Source of the DNA: Archivesica marissinica
Lineage: Eukaryota; Mollusca; Bivalvia; Venerida; Vesicomyidae
Direction: 5' to 3'
DNA: 64,000 nucleotides
Assembly (NCBI GenBank): GCA_014843695.1
Contig: CM026391.1
Location: forward strand, 13,177,918 to 13,241,917
Below the pieces are notes generated by a model. It had not been told where the DNA came from, ran no database searches, and worked only from the letters and a program-made list of their open reading frames with translations. This document shows positions 55,796 through 64,000 of this stretch, piece by piece. The position numbers and the translations under genes are program-made. How positions within the stretch are numbered: position 1 is the stretch's first letter; each line of letters starts with the position of its first letter.

Positions 55796-58700
55796 ATTCC
55801 CTGTCACATGTTTGTATATACAGATATAGACAACTAGAATTCCCTGTCACATGCTTGTATATTGAGAGAGACAACTAGAATTCCCTGTCACATGCTTGTA
55901 TATTGAGAGAGACAACTAGAATTCCCTGTCACATGCTTGTATATTGAGAGAGACAACTAGAATTCCCTGTCACATGTTTGTATATACAGATATAGACAAC
56001 TAGAATTCCCTGTCACATGTTTGTATATACAGATAGAGACAACTAGAATTCCCTGTCACATATTTGTATATACAGATAGGGACAACTAGAATTCCCTGTC
56101 ACATGTTTGTATATACAGATAGGGACAACTAGAATTCCCTGTCACATGTTTGTATATACAGATAGAGACAACTAGACTTCCCTGTCACATGTTTGTATAT
56201 GCAGATAGAGACAACTAGAATTCCCTGTCACATGTTTGTATATACAGAGAGAGACAACTAGAATTCCCTGTCACATGTTTGTATATACAGATAGACAACT
56301 AGAATTCCCTATCACATGCTTGTATATTGAGAGAGACAACTAGAATTCCCTGTCACATGTTTGTATATACAGATAGACAACTAGAATTCCCTGTCACATG
56401 TTTGTATATACAGATAGACAACTAGAATTCCCTGTCACATTTTTGTATATACATATAGACAACTAGAATTCCCTGTCACATGTTTGTATATACAGATAGA
56501 CAACTAGAATTCCCTGACACATGTTTGTATATGCAGATAGAGACAACTAGAATTCCCTGTCACATGTTTGTATATGCAGATAGAGACAACTAGAATTCCC
56601 TGTCACATGTTTGTATATGCAGATAGAGACAACTAGAATTCCCTGTCACATGTTTGTATATACAGATAGAGACAACTAGAATTCCCTGTCACATGTTTGT
56701 ATATACAGATAGACAACTATAATTCCCTGTCACATGTTTGTATATACAGATAGAGACAACTAGAATTCCCTGTCACATGTTTGTATATACAGATAGAGAC
56801 AACTAGACTTCCCTGTCACATGTTTGTATATGCAGATAGAGACAACTAGAATTCCCTGTCACATGTTTGTATATACAGAGAGAGACAACTAGAATTCCCT
56901 GTCACATGTTTGTATATACAGAGAGACAACTAGAATTCCCTGTCACATGTTTGTATATTGAGAGAGACAACTAGAATTCCCTGTCACATGTTTGTATATA
57001 CAGATAGACAACTAGAATTCCCTGTCACATGTTTGTATATTGAGAGAGACAACTAGAATTCCCTGTCACATGTTTGTATATACAGATAGACAACTAGAAT
57101 TCCCTGTCACATGTTTGTATATACAGATAGACAACTAGAATTCCCTGTCACATGTTTGTATATACAGATAGACAACTAGAATTCCCTGTCACATGTTTGT
57201 ATATACAGATAGACAACTAGAATTCCCTGTCACATGTTTGTATATGCAGATAGAGACAACTAGATTTCCCTGTCACATGTTTGTATATGCAGATAGAGAC
57301 AACTAGAATTCCCTGTCACATGTTTGTATATACAGATAGATGACTAGAATTCCCTGTCACATGTTTGTATATACAGAGATAGACAACTAGAATTCCCTGT
57401 CACATGTTTGTATATACAGATAGAGACAACTAGAATTCCCTGTCACATGTTTGTATATACAGAGAGAGACAACTAGAATTCCCTGTCACATGTTTGTATA
57501 TACAGAGAGAGACAACTAGAATTCCCTGTCATATGTGTGTATATACAGAGAGAGACAACTAGAATTCCCTGTCACATGTTTGTATATACAGATAGAGACA
57601 ACTAGAATTCCCTGTCACATGTTTGTATATACAGATAGGGACAACTAGAATTCCCTGTCACATGTTTGTATATACAGAGAGAGACAACTAGAATTCCCTG
57701 TCACATGTTTGTATATACAGATAGAGACAACTAGAATTCCCTGTCACATGTTTGTATATACAGATAGAGACAACTAGAATTCCCTGTCACATGTTTGTAT
57801 ACACAGATAGACAACTAGAATTCCCTGTCACATGTTTGTATATGCAGATAGACAACTAGAATTCCCTGTCACATGTTTGTATATGCAGATAGACACAACT
57901 AGAATTCCCTGTCACATGTTTGTATATACAGATATAGACAACTAGAATTCCCTGTCACATGTTTGTATATACAGATAGAGACAACTAGAATTCCCTGTCA
58001 CATGTTTGTATACACAGATAAGGACAACTAGAATTCCCTGTCACATGTTTGTATATGCAGATAGAGACAACTAGAATTCCCTGTCACATGTTTGTATATA
58101 CAGAGAGAGACAACTAGAATTCCCTGTCACATGTTTGTATATACAGATAGACAACTAGAATTCCCTGTCACATGTTTGTATATACAGATAGAGACAACTA
58201 GAATTCCCTGTCACATGTTTGTATACACAGATAGACAACTAGAATTCCCTGTCACATGTTTGTATATACAGAGATAGACAACTAGAATTCCCTGTCACAT
58301 GTTTGTATATACAGATAGAGACAACTAGAATTCCCTGTCACATGTTTGTATATACAGAGAGAGACAACTAGAATTTCCTGTCACATGTTTGTATATACAG
58401 ATAGAGACAACTAGAATTCCCTGTCACATGTTTTTATATACAGAGAGAGACAACTAGAATTCCCTGTCACATGTTTGTATATACAGAGAGAGACAACTAG
58501 AATTCCCTGTCACATGTTTGTATATACAGAGAGAGACAACTAGAATTCCCTGTCATATGTGTGTATATACAGAGAGAGACAACTAGAATTCCCTGTCACA
58601 TGTTTGTATATACAGATAGAGACAACTAGAATTCCCTGTCACATGTTTGTATATACAGATAGGGACAACTAGAATTCCCTGTCACATGTTTGTATATACA

Positions 58701-61700
58701 GAGAGAGACAACTAGAATTCCCTGTCACATGTTTGTATATACAGATAGAGACAACTAGAATTCCCTGTCACATGTTTGTATATACAGAGAGACAACTAAA
58801 TTCCCTGTCACATGTTTGTATATACAGATAGAGACAACTAGAATTCCCTGTCACATGTTTGTATATACAGAGAGACAACTAGAATTCCCTGTCACATGTT
58901 TGTATATACAGATAGAGACAACTAGAATTCCCTGTCACATGTTTGTATATACAGATAGAGACAACTAGAATTCCCTGTCACATGTTTGTATACACAGATA
59001 GACAACTAGAATTCCCTGTCACATGTTTGTATATGCAGATAGACAACTAGAATTCCCTGTCACATGTTTGTATATGCAGATAGACACAACTAGAATTCCC
59101 TGTCACATGTTTGTATATACAGATAGACAACTAGAATTCCCTGTCACATGTTTGTATATACAGAGAGACAACTATAATTCCCTGTCACATGTTTGTATAT
59201 ACAGATAGACAACTAGAATTCCCTGTCACATGTTTGTATATACAGATAGAGACAACTAGAATTCCCTGTCACATGTTTGTATATACAGATAGAGACAACT
59301 AGAATTCCCTGTCACATGTTTGTATATACAGATAGACAACTAGAATTCCCTGTCACATGTTTGTATACACAGATAGACAACTAGAATTCCCTGTCACATG
59401 TTTGTATATACAGAGATAGACAACTAGAATTCCCTGTCACATGTTTGTATATACAGATAGAGACAACTAGAATTCCCTGTCACATGTTTGTATATACAGA
59501 GAGAGACAACTAGAATTCCCTGTCACATGTTTGTATATACAGATAGAGACAACTAGAATTCCCTGTCACATGTTTGTATATACAGAGAGAGACAACTAGA
59601 ATTCCCTGTCACATGTTTGTATATACAGAGAGAGACAACTAGAATTCCCTGTCACATGTTTGTATATACAGAGAGAGACAACTAGAATTCCCTGTCACAT
59701 GTTTGTATATACAGAGAGAGACAACTAGAATTCCCTGTCACATGTTTGTATATACAGATAGAGACAACTAGAATTCCCTGTCACATGTTTGTATATACAG
59801 ATAGGGACAACTAGAATTCCCTGTCACATGTTTGTATATACAGAGAGACAACTAAATTCCTGTCACATGTTTGTATATACAGATAGAGACAACTAGAATT
59901 CCCTGTCACATGTTTGTATATATAGAGACAACTAGAATTCCCTGTCACATGTTTGTATATACAGATAGAGACAACTAGAATTCCCTGTCACATGTTTGTA
60001 TATACAGATAGAGACAACTAGAATTCCCTGTCACATGTTTGTATATACAGATAGACAACTAGAATTCCCTGTCACATGTTTGTATATACAGATAGAGACA
60101 ACTAGAATTCCCTGTCACATGTTTGTATATACAGATAGACAACTAGAATTCCCTGTCACATGTTTGTATATACAGAGAGACAACTAGAATTCCCTGTCAC
60201 ATGTTTGTATATACAGATAGACAACTAGAATTCCCTGTCACATGTTTGTATATACAGATAGAGACAACTAGAATTCCCTGTCACATGTTTGTATATACAG
60301 ATAGAGACAACTAGAATTCCCTGTCACATGTTTGTATATACAGAAAGACAACTAGAATTCCCTGTCACATGTTTGTATATACAGATAGACAACTAGAATT
60401 CCCTGTCACATGTTTGTATATACAGATAGAGACAACTAGAATTCCCTGTCACATGTTTGTATATACAGATAGACAACTAGAATTCCCTGTCACATGTTTG
60501 TATATACAGATAGAGACAACTAGAATTCCCTGTCACATGTTTGTATATACAGATAGAGACAACTAGAATTCCCTGTCACATGTTTGTATATACAGATAGA
60601 GACAACTAGAATTCCCTGTCACATGTTTGTATATACAGATATAGACAACTAGAATTCCCTGTCACATGTTTGTATATACAGATAGAGACAACTAGAATTC
60701 CCTGTCACATGTTTGTATATACAGATAGACAACTAGAATTCCCTGTCACATGTTTGTATATACAGATAGACAACTAGAATTCCCTGTCACATGTTTGTAT
60801 ATACAGATAGACAACTAGAATTCCCTGTCACATGTTTGTATATACAGATAGGGACAACTAGAATTCCCTGTCACATGTTTATATACACAGAGTGACAACT
60901 AGAATTCCCTGTAACATGTTTGTATATATAGATAGGGACAACTAGAATTCCCTGTCACATGTTTGTATACACAGAGTGACAACTAGAATTCCCTGTAACA
61001 TGTTTGTATATACAGAGAGACAACTAGAATTCCCTGTCACATGTTTATATACAGATAGAGACAACTAGAATTTCCTGTCACATGTTTGTATATACAGAGA
61101 GACAACTAGAATTCCCTGTCACATGTTTGTATATACAGAGAGACAACTATAATTCACTGTCACATGTTTGTATATACAGAGAGACAACTACCGTAGATTT
61201 CCCTGTCACATGTTTGTATATAAAGATAGAGACAACTAGAATTCCCTGTCACATGTTTGTATACACAGATAGACAACTAGAATTCCCTGTCACATGTTTG
61301 TATATGCAGATAGACAACTAGAATTCCCTGTCACATGTTTGTATATGCAGATAGACACAACTAGAATTCCCTGTCACATGTTTGTATATACAGATAGACA
61401 ACTAGAATTCCCTGTCACATGTTTGTATATACAGAGAGACAACTAGAATTCCCTGTCACATGTTTGTATATACAGATAGACAACTAGAATTCCCTGTCAC
61501 ATGTTTGTATACAGATAGAGACAACTAGAATTCCCTGTCACATGTTTGTATATACAGATAGAGACAACTAGAATTCCCTGTCACATGTTTGTATATACAG
61601 ATAGACAACTAGAATTCCCTGTCACATGTTTGTATACACAGATAAGGACAACTAGAATTCCCTGTCACATGTTTGTATATGCAGATAGAGACAACTAGAA

Positions 61701-64000
61701 TTCCCTGTCACATGTTTGTATATACAGAGAGAGACAACTAGAATTCCCTGTCACATGTTTGTATATACAGATAGACAACTAGAATTCCCTGTCACATGTT
61801 TGTATATACAGATAGAGACAACTAGAATTCCCTGTCACATGTTTGTATATACAGATAGAGACAACTAGAATTCCCTGTCACATGTTTGTATATACAGAGA
61901 GAGACAACTAGAATTCCCTGTCACATGTTTGTATATACAGAGAGAGACAACTAGAATTCCCTGTCACATGTTTGTATATACAGAGAGAGACAACTAGAAT
62001 TCCCTGTCATATGTGTGTATATACAGAGAGAGACAACTAGAATTCCCTGTCACATGTTTGTATATACAGATAGGGACAACTAGAATTCCCTGTCACATGT
62101 TTGTATACACAGAGTGACAACTAGAATTCCCTGTAACATGTTTGTATATACAGATAGGGACAACTAGAATTCCCTGTCACATGTTTGTATACACAGAGTG
62201 ACAACTAGAATTCCCTGTAACATATTTGTATATACAGAGAGACAACTAGAATTCCCTGTCACATGTTTATATACAGATAGAGACAACTAGAATTCCCTGT
62301 CACATGTTTGTATATACAGAGAGAGACAACTAGAATTCCCTGTCATATGTGTGTATATACAGAGAGAGACAACTAGAATTCCCTGTCACATGTTTGTATA
62401 TACAGATAGAGACAACTAGAATTCCCCGTCATATGTTTGTATATACAGATAGGGACAACTAGAATTCCCTGTCACATGTTTGTATATACAGAGAGAGACA
62501 ACTAGAATTCCCTGTCACATGTTTGTATATACAGAGAGACAACTGGAATTCACTGTCACATGTTTGTATATACAGATAGAGACAACTAGAATTCCCTGTC
62601 ACATGTTTGTATATACAGATAGAGACAACTAGAAGTCCCTGTCACATGTTTGTATATACAGATAGAGACAATTAGAATTCCCTGTCACATGTTTGTATAC
62701 ACAGATAGACAACTAGAATTCCCTGTCACATGTTTGTATATGCAGATAGACAACTAGAATTCCCTGTCACATGTTTGTATATGCAGAGAGACAACTAGAA
62801 TTCCCTGTCACATGTTTGTATATACAGATAGAGACAACTAGAATTCCCTGTCACATGTTTGTATATACAGATAGACAACTAGAATTCCCTGTCACATGTT
62901 TGTATATGCAGATAGAGACAACTAGAATTCCCTGTCACATGTTTGTATATACAGATAAACAACTAGAATTCCCTGTCACATGTTTGTATATACAGATAGA
63001 GACAACTAGAATTCCCTGTCACATGTTTGTATATACAGATAGACAACTAGAATTCCCTGTCACATGTTTGTATACACAGATAAGGACAACTAGAATTCCC
63101 TGTCACATGTTTGTATATACAGATAGACAACTAGAATTCCCGGTCACATGTTTGTATATACAGAGAGACAACTAGAATTCCCTGTAACATGTTTGTATAT
63201 ACAGATAGACAACTAGAATTCCCTGTCACATGTTTGTATATACAGATAGGGACAACTAGAATTCCCTGTCACATGTTTGTATACACAGAGTGACAACTAG
63301 AATTCCCTGTAACATGTTTGTATATATAGATAGGGACAACTAGAATTCCCTGTAACATGTTTGTATATACAGAGAGACAACTAGAATTCCCTGTCACATG
63401 TTTATATACAGATAGAGACAACTAGAATTTCCTGTCACATGTTTGTATATACAGAGAGACAACTAGAATTCCCTGTCACATGTTTGTATATACAGAGAGA
63501 CAACTATAATTCACTGTCACATGTTTGTATATACAGAGAGACAACTACCGTAGATTTCCCTGTCCCATGTTTGTATATACAGATAGAGACAACTAGAATT
63601 CCCTGTCACATGTTTGTATATTGAGAGAGACAACTAGAATTCCCTGTCACATGTTTGTATATACAGATAGAGACAACTAGAATTCCCTGTCACATGTTTG
63701 TATATACAGATAGAGACAACTAGAATTCCCAGTCACATGTTTGTATATACAGATAGAGACAACTAGAATTCCCTGTCACATGTTTGTATACACAGATATA
63801 GACAACTAGAATTCCCTGTCACATGTTTGTATATACAGATAGAGACAACTAGAATTCCCTGTCACATGTTTGTATACACAGATATAGACAACTAGAATTC
63901 CCTGTCACATGTTTGTATATTGAGAGAGACAACTAGAATTCCCTGTCACATGTTTGTATATACAGATAGAGACAACTAGAATTCCCTGTCACATGTTTGT
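55796..64000 (+). repeat. 8.2 kb satellite, 37-43 bp unit, about 200 copies, continues past the window
   Basis: Units GAATTCCCTGTCACATGTTT, GTATATACAGATAGAG, ACAACTA. Length varies through GATAGAG/GATAG/GAGAG and TATATTGAGAGAG variants. Contains the palindrome TGTATATACA. Rare variants mark higher-order copies. Short ORFs in it are artefacts. Confidence 0.96.

Noticed and set aside
42..63624. Long open frames across tandem arrays (for example 43076-43819, 44183-44857, 45542-46624, 48815-49909, 52993-54246)
   Set aside because: They are open only because the repeat unit lacks stops or is divisible by three. They are open on both strands, have repeat-only composition, and show no start context, domain or splice structure.

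Overview
The window looks like nuclear DNA of a marine invertebrate, most likely a bivalve mollusc. This is an inference from its low GC content, dense tRNA-derived SINEs, many short TA-flanked MITEs, abundant 15-90 bp tandem arrays, and one spliced protostome-like gene. Nothing resembles a bacterial operon, a CRISPR array or a virus.

The only host gene I can support lies on the minus strand. Two exons (47873-48001 and 33284-33399) encode the C-terminus of a JIP3/JIP4-type scaffold protein (SPAG9/MAPK8IP3 family; Sunday driver in fly). They are joined by a phase-1 intron of 14,473 bp. DNA above 48001 is presumably upstream intron of the same gene, and DNA below 33284 holds the 3' UTR and then intergenic repeats. 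The 14.5 kb intron carries a decayed ZMYM1-like hAT transposase gene, several SINEs and MITEs, and about ten tandem arrays.

Layout. 1-12.4 kb: MITEs, SINEs and arrays built from MITE or SINE ends. 12.4-14.15 kb: a decayed Tc1-like transposon with both terminal repeats, invaded by a MITE. 14.2-19.6 kb: a LINE reverse-transcriptase remnant broken by six later insertions, then two arrays. 19.8-27.2 kb: a 17-bp array and a 7.1 kb satellite with a unit near 68 bp holding twin SINE copies. 27.4-30.3 kb: a 37/45-bp array with a 1.1 kb tandem duplication. 30.4-33.3 kb: arrays, two young SINEs, then the 3' UTR and last exon of the JIP-like gene. 33.5-47.9 kb: the intron. 48-55.8 kb: 22-bp, 53-bp and 15-bp arrays. 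55.8-64 kb: a 37-43 bp satellite that runs off the window.

The recurring theme is local tandem amplification of pieces that already had a function: MITE terminal repeats, a SINE segment, a tRNA B-box, and the exon end plus 5' splice site of the JIP-like gene. A second theme is a set of MITE families with different terminal repeats that share an internal palindrome carrying one mispair at the same position.
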